A stretch of DNA of 64,000 nucleotides from Actinopolyspora mortivallis DSM 44261 (lineage in GTDB: Bacteria; Actinomycetota; Actinomycetes; Mycobacteriales; Pseudonocardiaceae): contig NZ_KB913024.1 of the NCBI RefSeq assembly GCF_000384035.1, forward strand, positions 3,667,899-3,731,898, written 5' to 3'. Within the stretch, counting starts at the first letter, position 1, and every line of letters starts with the position of its first letter. The notes beneath the pieces are model-generated. The model was not told the origin of the DNA. It worked only from the letters and a program-made list of their open reading frames with translations, and did no database searches. A program made the position numbers and the translations under genes. Shown one piece after another: positions 1-8,336 of the stretch.

Positions 1-941
1 GCGAGGTGTTCACCGTGCACAGCGCCGGCAACCATCCCGGCACCCACAGCATCTGGCCGGAGGCCCTGGCCCTGGGATACCGCGTCGCGGTCCGCCCCTC
101 CCGTCGGGAACCCTTCACCGCCCACCGACTCGTCACGGCCCTGCGCGCCGCCGGTTTCGCGGAGGACCAGGTGACGCTGCTGCCGACTCCGCAGGAGCAG
201 TCCGAGGCCCTCGTGCGGGGAAGCGACCTGAGCCTGGTCTACGGCGGTGACGAGGTGGTGCGCGGATACGGCAACGAGCCGCACGTGCGGACACAGGGAC
301 CGGGACGCTCGAAGATCCTGATCACCGCCGAACAGGACTGGCGGGAGCACCTGGACATGATCGTCGACTCGGTCAGCGGGCACGGGGGGACCGGCTGCGT
401 CAACACGACCTCGATCTTCGTCGAGGGGGACCCCACCGGACTCGCCTCGGCCCTCGCCGAACGGCTCGCCGCGTTCCCCTCGCTGCCCCCCACCGACGAG
501 AAGGCGGTGTTACCGGTCCAGCCCCTCGCGCGGGCACGCGCGATCGAAACCCACCTGACCCGCACCGCCGAAGGAGCCGGTTCGTGGCTCGGGGGAACGG
601 GGGTCGCCGAGGATCTGGGCGACGGTAGCGCCGTGCTTCGTCCCGCTGTCCACCAGTTGGACGAGCCGAAGGACTCCCGGGCCGGGGTCGAACTGCCCTT
701 TCCCTGCGCGTGGATCCTCCCGTGGGACCGCGACGCGGGAACCACACCGCTACGCGACAGCCTGGTCCTCGCCGCGATCACCACCGACGAGCGGCTGGTG
801 AGCCGTCTCCTGGCGGAGCCGAGCATCGGCAACGTCTACGTGGGAGGCGGTCACCCCACCTGTCTCAAGGAACAGGGGCTCCCGCACGACGGCTACCTCG
901 CCGAGTTCCTCATGCGCAGCAAATCCGTCATCCGTCACTAG
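1..941 (+). CDS. Aldehyde dehydrogenase / acyl-CoA reductase family protein, 5' end cut by window
   Basis: This is the C-terminal part of an NAD(P)-dependent aldehyde dehydrogenase-fold protein. The frame is open to base 1 and the first GTG at 6-8 sits in the middle of a conserved block, so the true start lies off the left edge. The catalytic cysteine is in a GGTGCVNTT motif about 130 residues into the visible part. The C-terminus contains VYVGGGHPTCLKEQGLPHDG, typical of the LuxC/acyl reductase-like branch. It lies 19 bp upstream of a class II DAHP synthase gene on the same strand, so the two are probably co-transcribed. Reductases of this branch reduce activated carboxyl groups in secondary metabolism, for example in phenazine tailoring; the actual substrate here is unknown. 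Confidence 0.75.
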   Translation, partial: EVFTVHSAGNHPGTHSIWPEALALGYRVAVRPSRREPFTAHRLVTALRAAGFAEDQVTLLPTPQEQSEALVRGSDLSLVYGGDEVVRGYGNEPHVRTQGPGRSKILITAEQDWREHLDMIVDSVSGHGGTGCVNTTSIFVEGDPTGLASALAERLAAFPSLPPTDEKAVLPVQPLARARAIETHLTRTAEGAGSWLGGTGVAEDLGDGSAVLRPAVHQLDEPKDSRAGVELPFPCAWILPWDRDAGTTPLRDSLVLAAITTDERLVSRLLAEPSIGNVYVGGGHPTCLKEQGLPHDGYLAEFLMRSKSVIRH

Positions 942-960
942 TTCCGAGAGGAGGCACGCC

Positions 961-2133
961 ATGCTGACTGCCCCCACGAGAAGTCGTCACACCAGCCGCA
1001 CGGCCGCCCAACAGCCGGCCTGGATCGACCCGGTGACCCTCCACCGTGTCATCGGGGACCTGGAGAAGCAGCCGCCCCTGGTCCAACCACGCGAGGTCGA
1101 CCGGCTCCGCGAGATGCTCGGCAGGGCGGCCGCGGGTCAGGCCCTGCTGTTACAGGGCGGGCACTGCGCCGAGACGTTCGGGGAACAGGCCCTGGACGAG
1201 GTGGAGAACAACGTCGGCACCCTGCGTCGGATGGGAAGGGCCCTCTCGTACGGGACGGGTCTGCCGATCGTTCCCGTCGGGCGGATGGCGGGGCAGTACG
1301 CCAAACCGCGTTCCCGTTCCACGGAAACACGCGGCGAGGTGGAACTGCCCTCCTACCGAGGGGACGCGGTGAACGGTCCGGAGTTCAACGAACGGGACCG
1401 CGCCCCCGACCCGTGGCGGATGCGGACCGTCTACGACGAGTCCGCGGCCGTTCTGGAGCGCATCCCGGACGGGGCGTGCCACGTCAGCCACGAGGCGCTG
1501 CTGCTCGACTACGAGAACGCGCTCGTCCGCGTCGACCCCGAGACGGGCCGCAGGTACTCGGGCTCCGGTCACATGCTGTGGATCGGGGAACGCACCAGAC
1601 AACTCGACGGGGCCCACGTGGAGTTCGCCGCGGGAGTCGACAACCCGATCGGCGTCAAGGTCGGCCCGACCGCCACCGCCGACCAGCTGCTCGGGCTCGT
1701 CGAGCTGCTCGACCCCGGGCACCGCCCCGGACGACTCACCTTCATCACCCGCATGGGGGCCGAAGGCGTCACGGAGGTGCTGCCGGAACTCGTGGAGAAG
1801 GTGGCCTCCTCCGGATCCCCCGTGTTGTGGGTGTGTGATCCGATGCACGGCAACACCAGGACCGCCGACAACGGACTCAAGACCCGCTGGATCTCCGACA
1901 TCGCGGCCGAGGTCCACGCCTTCGTACGGATCCACCGCGCGCTCGGCACGCATCCCGGTGGTCTGCACCTGGAAATGACCGGCAGTCACGTCACCGAGTG
2001 TGTGGGTGGTTTCGACCCGGTCACCTCCGAGACTCTCGGAGAGCGCTACACGAGCGCCTGCGACCCCCGGCTGAACCGGGGTCAGTCCCTGGAGTTGGCA
2101 CGGCTGGCCGCCGACCTGTGGACAAGGAACTGA
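961..2133 (+). CDS. Class II 3-deoxy-7-phosphoheptulonate (DAHP) synthase, short PhzC-like form
   Basis: It condenses phosphoenolpyruvate with erythrose 4-phosphate in the first step of the shikimate route. At 390 aa it is shorter than the primary-metabolism AroG form of mycobacteria (about 460 aa) and matches the size of PhzC-type enzymes of antibiotic clusters. Visible class II blocks are LLLQGGHCAETF (metal-binding Cys), GRMAGQYAKPRS, VCDPMHGNTR, LHLEMTGSHVTEC and CDPRLNRGQSLELA. The first block has His where AroG-type enzymes I know have Asp (GGDCAE). The ATG is preceded by AGGAGG at 948-953. The partner upstream is a carboxyl/aldehyde reductase gene, which suggests a dedicated pathway using shikimate precursors. 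The function call is secure; assignment to phenazine is inference. Confidence 0.9.
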   Translation: MLTAPTRSRHTSRTAAQQPAWIDPVTLHRVIGDLEKQPPLVQPREVDRLREMLGRAAAGQALLLQGGHCAETFGEQALDEVENNVGTLRRMGRALSYGTGLPIVPVGRMAGQYAKPRSRSTETRGEVELPSYRGDAVNGPEFNERDRAPDPWRMRTVYDESAAVLERIPDGACHVSHEALLLDYENALVRVDPETGRRYSGSGHMLWIGERTRQLDGAHVEFAAGVDNPIGVKVGPTATADQLLGLVELLDPGHRPGRLTFITRMGAEGVTEVLPELVEKVASSGSPVLWVCDPMHGNTRTADNGLKTRWISDIAAEVHAFVRIHRALGTHPGGLHLEMTGSHVTECVGGFDPVTSETLGERYTSACDPRLNRGQSLELARLAADLWTRN

Positions 2134-2157
2134 CCCGTCGACGACGGCTCCCGCACC

Positions 2158-2193
2158 GGCCCGGGTTCACGGGAACGTGTCGGTTCCCGGGCC
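2158..2193. terminator. Possible bidirectional terminator hairpin
   Basis: An 8-bp inverted repeat (GGCCCGGG at 2158-2165, CCCGGGCC at 2186-2193) lies between two convergent genes. There is no T-tract on either side, which is common in high-GC actinobacteria. Confidence 0.4.
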
Positions 2194-2270
2194 GGGTTCC
2201 GTGGCCTCCCGTCCCCCGGTCGGACGTCGACGGGAGTCCGCCGGTGCGCGGCCCCCGCTTCCCCGCGAGG

Positions 2271-2624
2271 TCAGCTGTCGCTGCCGGTGGAACCGTCGAA
2301 CCTCCGCACCAACCGTTTCGGTGCGGTGCGCCGCCAGGCCTCCGTGGCCAGTTCCCGCATCTCCTCGGCGGTCACCCGGTCGAGGCGCACACGGATCCAC
2401 CCGTGGTGGCCCACATAGGCGGGGAACGCGAACGTCTCGGGATCGGAGGCGAGCAGCGCGGCCTGCTCCTCGTGCGAAGCCTTGCACGTCGCGGCCGGAG
2501 CCGCCGGGTCCAGGGTCACGAACATCCTGCCACGCACTCTGAACGTGGGTTTGCCCCACGTACGGCGTTCCTCCACATCGGGCAACGCGAGAACGAAGTC
2601 CCGCAGCGCGTCGATACTGATCAT
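2271..2624 (-). CDS. MmcQ/YjbR family protein
   Basis: This is a small 117-aa protein of the MmcQ/YjbR fold (CyaY-like DNA-binding superfamily). Typical family features are the N-terminal LPDVEERRTWGKPTFRVRG block, followed by MFVTLDP, then FAFPAYVGHHGWIRVRLD and EEMRELATEAWRRTAPKRL. The ATG at 2622-2624 (MISIDALRDF) is chosen because GGAG stands five bases upstream; a GTG 21 bases further upstream is also possible. It is convergent with the DAHP synthase gene and lies just downstream of the large LuxR regulator on the same strand. The cellular role of the family is not established. Confidence 0.85.
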   Translation of the reverse strand: MISIDALRDFVLALPDVEERRTWGKPTFRVRGRMFVTLDPAAPAATCKASHEEQAALLASDPETFAFPAYVGHHGWIRVRLDRVTAEEMRELATEAWRRTAPKRLVRRFDGSTGSDS

Positions 2625-2673
2625 GACCGCTCCGTTCGGTGCCACGACTCCGCACGAACCCGCGCCCGGCCGG

Positions 2674-5244
2674 TCAGTCGGCCAGCAGCGAACGCAGCCG
2701 GGCGAGCAGTTCCTCCCTGGTGGAACAGTCCAGCCGCTGCTTGATCCTGCCGATGTGGTGCTCCACGGTCTTGGCCGAGATGAACAGCCGCTGCCCCACC
2801 TGCTTGTAGGTCATCCCGCCGAGCACCAGTTCGGCCACCTCGCGTTCCCGCTCACTGAGCAGCTCCCGCTCCTGACCCGAGGGACCCACACCCCCGGTGT
2901 CCGCCGGGTGCCGGTAAGGACGCGGTGTCTTGCCCTGTAACGAGCGGGCGCACTCCAGCAGCGCCAGCATGGTGCCGCGATCCTTCGTGCGGATCGCGGC
3001 CTGCCCGGCCAGCCCCGCCCCGTCCCAGGCCAGGCCGGCTCCGTACAGCGCGTGGGCCGCCTGTCGGACGGCCCCCTCGTCGACCTCGCCGTCGAGCAGC
3101 CGCAGCCACACCTCGGCGGCCGTGGACAGCACGGCGGCCAGCTGCCCACCGGCGGCCAGACCGCGCAGGGCCGTGACCTGCTCCGCCGCGCTCTCCCGGT
3201 CACCCAGCACCACGGCGGCCTGGAGACGGCGCCAGGACAACGGGGCGGCCCAGAGGGCGGGCTCTCCCAGGGCGGCCAGCAGCTCGCGCGTCTCCCGCAG
3301 CGGTGGCCCCAGCCACTCCCGGTCCCGCAACCGTGCCCCGGCCACCACCAGCTCGCTCAGCGGGAGCAGGGCGAACAGGTCGGCGGGGTGCTCGGCCACG
3401 GCCCGGCGCGCCCCGGACACGGCCCGACGCAGTGCTTCCATGTCGTTGTCCCTGCTGGCGATGCCCGCATCCAGCGCGGTGGCCGTCAGCCGGTCCCGGA
3501 CGGGCAGCTCCGCCGGATCCTCCACGGCCTCGCCCAGCGCGTTCCTGGCCGCGATCGTGTCCCCCCTGAGCAGCGGCACCCAGGCCGCCAACAGCCGGTG
3601 CCGGGTGCGGGCCAGCGGTCCTCCCACGTCCGCGCGCACCGCCCGCTCCAACACGGACTCGGCCACGTCGAACTCGCCGCAGTGCAGGGCCACGGTGGCA
3701 GCCACCGCCGCCGGTGTGTCCGGCACCAGCAGCTCCGCGCCCACCGGCTCGGCCAACGAGGCCGCACGGACCAGTGTGGACAGGGCCTCGGGGGCGGAGC
3801 CCGTCACCGACTCGTGGATCCCCCGGGCCAGTTGCTCGCCCGCGCCCGAGACCGAGGTGGGTGGTCCCTCCGCGGCCGAGGCCAGCAGCTGTTCGGCCTC
3901 GGAGATCCTGCCGGTGTCCACCAGCCCCACCACGGCGTAGGCCGCGTCCCCGGCCCACGGGAGATGCCGCGCCGACCACCGGCACAGTTCCGCGGAACGT
4001 TCCGGCAGCCCTCGGTGGGCGAGCACGGTGGCCGAGACCCGGATCGCCGTATCCCGGTCCGGGGCCGACTCGTCCACGATCACCCGGTCCGCGGTGCGCA
4101 CCGCCTCGTCCAGCCTTCCGGTCATCGCCGCCGCCCGGGCACGTCGCGCGGCCACCGACAGCGCCGGGGATCCGGCCCCCACGGCCGCGTCGAACATCCG
4201 CACCGCCAGCTCCGGGGACTCCGGAAGCGACTCCGCCCCAGCGGCCTCGAACCCGGAGGCGAGCACGGGGTCGGTGGGCAGGGCCGAGCCGGCTTCGAGC
4301 AGCGGACGCAGCAACCCGGCCACCTCCGCCCCCCGGTCGAGCTGGATACGCACCAGCACACGCAGCACCTCCAGCCGGCGCTGCCAGGAGGTGAGCGCCA
4401 GCACCGCCTCCCGGACGAACGGATGCGCCGCGTCGCCGGCGTCCACCAGACCGGCGGCACGCAGCTCCTCCGTGGCGCGGGAGACCACCGTGGAGTCCAC
4501 GTCGAGGACGGTTCCCAGCAGCACCGGATGGATGGGGCCGCCGAGGGCGAGCACGGTCAGACACCGCCGGGCCAGCTCACCCAGTTCCTCCAGCTCCTCC
4601 TCGAAACGGTCCAGTGCCCGCCGCGGCAGCCGGATCCCCTCCGCGCGGAGGAGTTCCTCGCCGGAGACGGACTCCAGCAGCCGACTCACGAGTGCGGGAA
4701 CCCCTCCGGTGAACGCCCGCACCCGTTCGACGGTGTCGGGGTCGTGGGGTGTTCCGGAGACCTCGCGCAGCCGCGCGGCGACCTCGTCGAGGTTCAGTTC
4801 CTCCAGCGAGACCACCGGGCGCCGCCGCCCCACCAGCGCGACCAGCTCGGCCAGCGGTTCGGGGCACGGCCAAGGGCGGCAGGCCAGCACCACGCGGGGC
4901 GCACCGCCGTCGACCAGCTCCGCGAGTTCGCGCAGCCTCGCCTCGTCCAACAGGTGGGCGTCGTCGACCAGCAGCGCACCCGGCTGTCCTTCCTCGGAGC
5001 GCCGGAGGGCGTCGACCTCGTGGTGCACCGTCAGCCCGGCCTCGCGGTAGATCCGGGCGAGTTCGGCCAGCAGCGCGGTCTTGCCGTAGCCGCCCGGGCC
5101 GCGTATCACGGCGACCACCGGTTTGGACGGGCTGGCCGCGATCTCCTCCCGGATTCCCGTCGCAGCGCGCGGTTGGACGACCTGCCAGGGTTGTGGTGCG
5201 GACCCCGCCTCCGGTGCGGGCCGTGTGGCGCTGGGTTGGTTCAC
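2674..5244 (-). CDS. Large ATPase-LuxR family transcriptional regulator, IniR-like
   Basis: This is a protein of about 856 aa with an N-terminal STAND-type ATPase (Walker A GPGGYGKT near residues 49-56, Walker B LLVDDAHL near 91-98), a long alpha-helical repeat middle, and a C-terminal LuxR helix-turn-helix (LSEREREVAELVLGG ... KQVGQRLFISAKTVEHH). The GTG at 5242-5244 is preferred because upstream codons overlap the next gene. It sits beside an iniBAC-like locus, as the regulator IniR does in mycobacteria, and has a similar size and domain order. I infer that it senses an envelope or cofactor signal and activates the iniB-like promoter. The DNA target and ligand are not visible from the sequence. 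Confidence 0.85.
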   Translation of the reverse strand: MNQPSATRPAPEAGSAPQPWQVVQPRAATGIREEIAASPSKPVVAVIRGPGGYGKTALLAELARIYREAGLTVHHEVDALRRSEEGQPGALLVDDAHLLDEARLRELAELVDGGAPRVVLACRPWPCPEPLAELVALVGRRRPVVSLEELNLDEVAARLREVSGTPHDPDTVERVRAFTGGVPALVSRLLESVSGEELLRAEGIRLPRRALDRFEEELEELGELARRCLTVLALGGPIHPVLLGTVLDVDSTVVSRATEELRAAGLVDAGDAAHPFVREAVLALTSWQRRLEVLRVLVRIQLDRGAEVAGLLRPLLEAGSALPTDPVLASGFEAAGAESLPESPELAVRMFDAAVGAGSPALSVAARRARAAAMTGRLDEAVRTADRVIVDESAPDRDTAIRVSATVLAHRGLPERSAELCRWSARHLPWAGDAAYAVVGLVDTGRISEAEQLLASAAEGPPTSVSGAGEQLARGIHESVTGSAPEALSTLVRAASLAEPVGAELLVPDTPAAVAATVALHCGEFDVAESVLERAVRADVGGPLARTRHRLLAAWVPLLRGDTIAARNALGEAVEDPAELPVRDRLTATALDAGIASRDNDMEALRRAVSGARRAVAEHPADLFALLPLSELVVAGARLRDREWLGPPLRETRELLAALGEPALWAAPLSWRRLQAAVVLGDRESAAEQVTALRGLAAGGQLAAVLSTAAEVWLRLLDGEVDEGAVRQAAHALYGAGLAWDGAGLAGQAAIRTKDRGTMLALLECARSLQGKTPRPYRHPADTGGVGPSGQERELLSEREREVAELVLGGMTYKQVGQRLFISAKTVEHHIGRIKQRLDCSTREELLARLRSLLAD

Positions 5245-5296
5245 GAGCGGTCCCAATCGGTGTGCGGTGTTCGGTGGACGATGCCGGTACCGGCGA

Positions 5297-6778
5297 TCAC
5301 TTGGCCTGTTGCACGATTCCGGGGCCCGCGGACTGGCCACCGAAACCCTGCACGAACGTCATGACGAGTCCGAAAGCGATCAGTAACGCCGCGAGCGTGA
5401 GTTTCAGGATCTTGAAGGACTTCTTGGTCGGCGTCGGTTCGACGGACATGGGTTCGACCTCCACCGGGGGACGTGGTGGGGGCACGGTGGGATCGGCCGA
5501 GGCATTCCCGATCACCGCCTCCGTACTGTCCACACCGTACTCATTCTCCGTGACCGGGTTGTCCTCGCCCGGGTCCCGCACCCGCATCAGTACGCTCGTC
5601 TCCGCTCCGGCCGCGGCCCTGTCGGTGGCCGCGGACAGCACCTCGGCGGCCCGGAAGGCCGCCCCTCGCGCGGCCACCAGTTCGGGGGATGCGTCCACCC
5701 TGACCGGTGGTCCGGAGGTGTCCGGAGCCGGCACCCGCTCGTGGAGGCGTTGCCGGACCAGTTCGCGCAGCAGCGGCGTGCGCGCGGGACCGCCGGCCAG
5801 GACCACCGCCTCCAGGTCCTCCGGGGCCAGCGAGACGGACTGTACCGTCTGGACCAGCATCTCCGGCAGCCATTCCAGGTGGGCTCGCGCCATCCGCTCG
5901 TAGCCGCCCCGGGTCAGTTCGAACTCGCCCGGCTCGTCCGGAAGAGGGACACTGAACCGTGTGAGTTCACGATGGGAGAGTTCCTCCCGGGCCCTGGTGC
6001 ACTCGGCCCGCAGGCGCGCGGCCGCGGCACGGTGTCCGGGGTCGGCCGGATCCAGCCGGGCGAAGGAGTCAGCGAACTCGGTGCGCACCCGTTCGAGGAC
6101 CAGCTCGTCCAGTTCCGCGCCGGCGGGCGTCTCCGCCTCCACGGTGGGCCCCAGCGGTTCGAGCCCGGATCCCGGCCCGCGCGCCGACAGGTCCGCCGAG
6201 GTCGACTGTTCGTGTCTGCGCAGCACGGCGACACCGGAGCCGCTTGCCCCGGTGTTGCCGACCGCGATGGTGCCCCCGTCGGCGACCGTCTGCTTCGACA
6301 CGTAGTCCACGGCCACCGCCAGGGTCTCCGGCAGCAGGGTGACGTCGGTGATCCCCAGTTCCGCCAGTGCCCGGTACACCAGGTGGGTACGGTGCGGTCC
6401 CCACCAACAGTTGTGCGCGACGACGATGTGTTCGGGGGGGTACCCGTGGCGGTGGGTCACCTGGTCGGCCACCCATTCGACCACCGTGGCCACCAGGCGC
6501 TGGGCGGGGACGAATTCGCCTCCCAGCAGCAACGGAGCGTCCTCACCCAGGCTGGTGACGAAGTGGGAACACGTCCATTCCGGAGCCTCCGCCCGCTGGG
6601 CGGCGGCCTCGCCCACCAGGTACCCACCGTCCGGTGATCGGCGGACGAGGCTCGGCACCTCGGGACGCGTCGTCCCGAGCGGGAACGGCACCGGGGTGGT
6701 CCATCGACCACCGTTCCTGCCCATCACAGCGGCCGAGGTCGTGGTGGTCCCCAGATGAACCCCGAGAACGTAAGGCAT
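5297..6778 (-). CDS. Hsp70-family (actin-fold ATPase) protein with C-terminal membrane anchor
   Basis: The N-terminus is a DnaK-like nucleotide-binding domain: phosphate-1 loop LGVHLGTTTTSAAV at residues 4-17, a phosphate-2-like segment GGTIAVGNTGASGSG, and an adenosine motif VVLAGGPARTPLLRELV. The usual Hsp70 substrate-binding domain is missing. Instead there is a proline-rich linker and one transmembrane helix (ILKLTLAALLIAFGLVMTF), followed by a short tail. The start ATG has AAGGGA upstream. It lies between the IniR-like regulator and the divergent iniB-like gene, so it is probably functionally tied to that locus. I infer a membrane-tethered ATP-dependent switch or chaperone-like sensor. 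Confidence 0.85.
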   Translation of the reverse strand: MPYVLGVHLGTTTTSAAVMGRNGGRWTTPVPFPLGTTRPEVPSLVRRSPDGGYLVGEAAAQRAEAPEWTCSHFVTSLGEDAPLLLGGEFVPAQRLVATVVEWVADQVTHRHGYPPEHIVVAHNCWWGPHRTHLVYRALAELGITDVTLLPETLAVAVDYVSKQTVADGGTIAVGNTGASGSGVAVLRRHEQSTSADLSARGPGSGLEPLGPTVEAETPAGAELDELVLERVRTEFADSFARLDPADPGHRAAAARLRAECTRAREELSHRELTRFSVPLPDEPGEFELTRGGYERMARAHLEWLPEMLVQTVQSVSLAPEDLEAVVLAGGPARTPLLRELVRQRLHERVPAPDTSGPPVRVDASPELVAARGAAFRAAEVLSAATDRAAAGAETSVLMRVRDPGEDNPVTENEYGVDSTEAVIGNASADPTVPPPRPPVEVEPMSVEPTPTKKSFKILKLTLAALLIAFGLVMTFVQGFGGQSAGPGIVQQAK

Positions 6779-7077
6779 GCCATCCCTTCCGGATCAGCCG
6801 TCCACACTTGTCGTACCGCCAAGCGGCCTAGCGGGGTTCGTCCGGAAAGCCCGCCGCTCCAACCTAGCGTGGACTCAATTACGCAAAGATGTGACCCGTC
6901 CCATTGATCCCCTAAAGGGTGACAAATCAGAGTCCCCTAATAGGTTCAGCAATAACTAGGAGTGGCTCCCGATGGGCAAGCGCCGCCCCAGCCGTACCTT
7001 GATGAACAAGGAACGCGGGGATCGATCACCTCGCCCGGGAGAAGGACCACCCACGGCTTGAGTTCAGGAGAACGCCA
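6779..7077. promoter_or_regulatory. Divergent control region between the Hsp70-like and iniB-like genes
   Basis: This 299-bp stretch has no gene. It is more AT-rich than its flanks around 6860-6960. Two copies of TCCCCTAA lie 25 bp apart in the same orientation (6908-6915 and 6933-6940). The first copy forms part of an inverted repeat CCCT-AA-AGGG (6910-6919). These are candidate binding sites for the neighbouring IniR-like activator. An AGGAG ribosome site for the iniB-like gene is at 7066-7070. Confidence 0.5.
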
Positions 7078-8040
7078 GTGATGCCGAACACACAGCCGGA
7101 TCAGGGTCACGGGCGGGGTGATTCCGAGTTCCCGACCCCGGAACCGGTCGCCCAACAGACAGCGGTCCCGGGCCAGCCGACGCTTCAGGAGTTCCTGACC
7201 CGACTCGTCGGCAACCCGGAGACACGGTCGGCGTTCGACGCCGATCCGCACGGCACGCTGGAAGGCGCCGGACTGGGGGGACTGAACGCGGCGCAGATGC
7301 TCTACGCCTCCTCGTTCATGCTGGACTACGCCCCGGCCGAGTTCGTGACGGAGCACGCACGAACGGCCCAGCCCAGCATCGACACGTTCACGGCGAGCAC
7401 CCAACACGTCGCGATCAGCCAGCTCGATCCCGGACAGAACAACGAGCAACAGGAAGCGACGGAAACCATGAGCGTGGACAACTCCCCCTCCGCCGAGTAC
7501 TCCTCCGAAGGCGACGTCGACAACCAGCTGGAGCAGAACCAGCAGCAGAGCCAGGAGACCAACGTCGACGTGGACGGCAGTGTCGAGCACACCGACTCGC
7601 ACAACCTGCTCAACGTGCACGACGTGCTCAGCGGCAACGAGGTGAACGCCGCCAACAACGCCGTCGGCGTGGTGGGCAACTCCGTCGACGTCGCCGGCAA
7701 CACGGTCGACAACTCCGTGGACACCGTGGGCGACACCGTCAACAACACGGTTGACGGCGCCCTGGGCACCGTCAACGGCACCGTGGACACCGGTGTGGAC
7801 GTGGCCGTCGGCAGCGTGGGCACCACGCTGGGCGCCGCGGGTGACGTGACCGGCGGCCTCGACGACACGGTCGGCGACGTGACCGGCGCGGTCAGCAACG
7901 TCACCGCCGACGTCCCGGTCGCCGGCGACGTGACCGGCGACCTGCACGCCGGTCTGAGCGGCGAGAGCTCCGCCGAGGGCTCGGCCGACAGCGGCCTGGT
8001 CGGCGACGTGACCAGCGACCTGCCGCTGGACCTGCTCTGA
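7078..8040 (+). CDS. IniB-like protein: IniB N-terminal domain plus long Val/Asp/Gly repeat region
   Basis: Residues 37-85 (LQEFLTRLVGNPETRSAFDADP ... LNAAQMLYASSFMLDY, read in two blocks) match the IniB N-terminal domain by eye: a helical module with the Phe-x-x-Asp-Pro and ageing-Gly pattern. After an acidic Gln/Asn/Ser-rich linker comes a low-complexity region from about residue 180 built of short V-D/N-G/T units (VGNSVDVAGNTVDNSVDTVGD and similar), rich in Val, Gly, Asp and Thr and lacking Cys. No signal peptide or membrane segment is visible. GTG at 7078 has AGGAG seven bases upstream; the adjacent ATG at 7081 is an alternative. In mycobacteria iniB is induced by cell-wall synthesis inhibitors. 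Confidence 0.8.
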   Translation: MMPNTQPDQGHGRGDSEFPTPEPVAQQTAVPGQPTLQEFLTRLVGNPETRSAFDADPHGTLEGAGLGGLNAAQMLYASSFMLDYAPAEFVTEHARTAQPSIDTFTASTQHVAISQLDPGQNNEQQEATETMSVDNSPSAEYSSEGDVDNQLEQNQQQSQETNVDVDGSVEHTDSHNLLNVHDVLSGNEVNAANNAVGVVGNSVDVAGNTVDNSVDTVGDTVNNTVDGALGTVNGTVDTGVDVAVGSVGTTLGAAGDVTGGLDDTVGDVTGAVSNVTADVPVAGDVTGDLHAGLSGESSAEGSADSGLVGDVTSDLPLDLL

Positions 8041-8122
8041 CTCCCGGAACCGCCTGACCCGCTCGGAACGGTTTCCGGGAAGTTCGGCACTTCCCACATG
8101 CGCTCTGACCTGAGCCGGTTCG

Positions 8123-8168
8123 GATCGCCGGGTTCCGTGTGCCCCTCTCTCCGCGGAACCCGGCGATC
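8123..8168 (+). terminator. Strong hairpin downstream of iniB-like gene (first of two)
   Basis: A perfect 15-bp inverted repeat (8123-8137 with 8154-8168) around a 16-nt pyrimidine-rich loop. It is immediately followed by a second hairpin. Alone it has no T-tract. Confidence 0.6.
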
Positions 8169-8169
8169 G

Positions 8170-8212
8170 GTTCGACGCCGCGAGAGGCAGCCTCGCGGCG
8201 TCGAACTCTTTT
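8170..8212 (+). terminator. Rho-independent terminator between iniB-like and iniA-like genes
   Basis: A perfect 15-bp stem (8170-8184 with 8192-8206) has a 7-nt loop and runs directly into TCTTTT. It should end most iniB-like transcripts, so iniA/iniC either have their own promoter in 8207-8336 or depend on read-through. Confidence 0.8.
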
Positions 8213-8336
8213 CCCCGGCCTCCTCCACCCGGAGTAGTCACTTCCTCCACGCGTCCGATGTCGGTACGGTGCGCACGGACGGATTCCGGACTCTCCGCGT
8301 CCGGCCCTGTCCGATTTTTCCTCCGATCGTGTAGCC

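Noticed and set aside
3052-5364. Very long plus-strand open frame opposite the LuxR regulator gene
   Set aside because: It is the antisense of a well-supported gene. Its product is Gln/Arg/Gly/His-rich with no family pattern, as expected from high-GC antisense frames.
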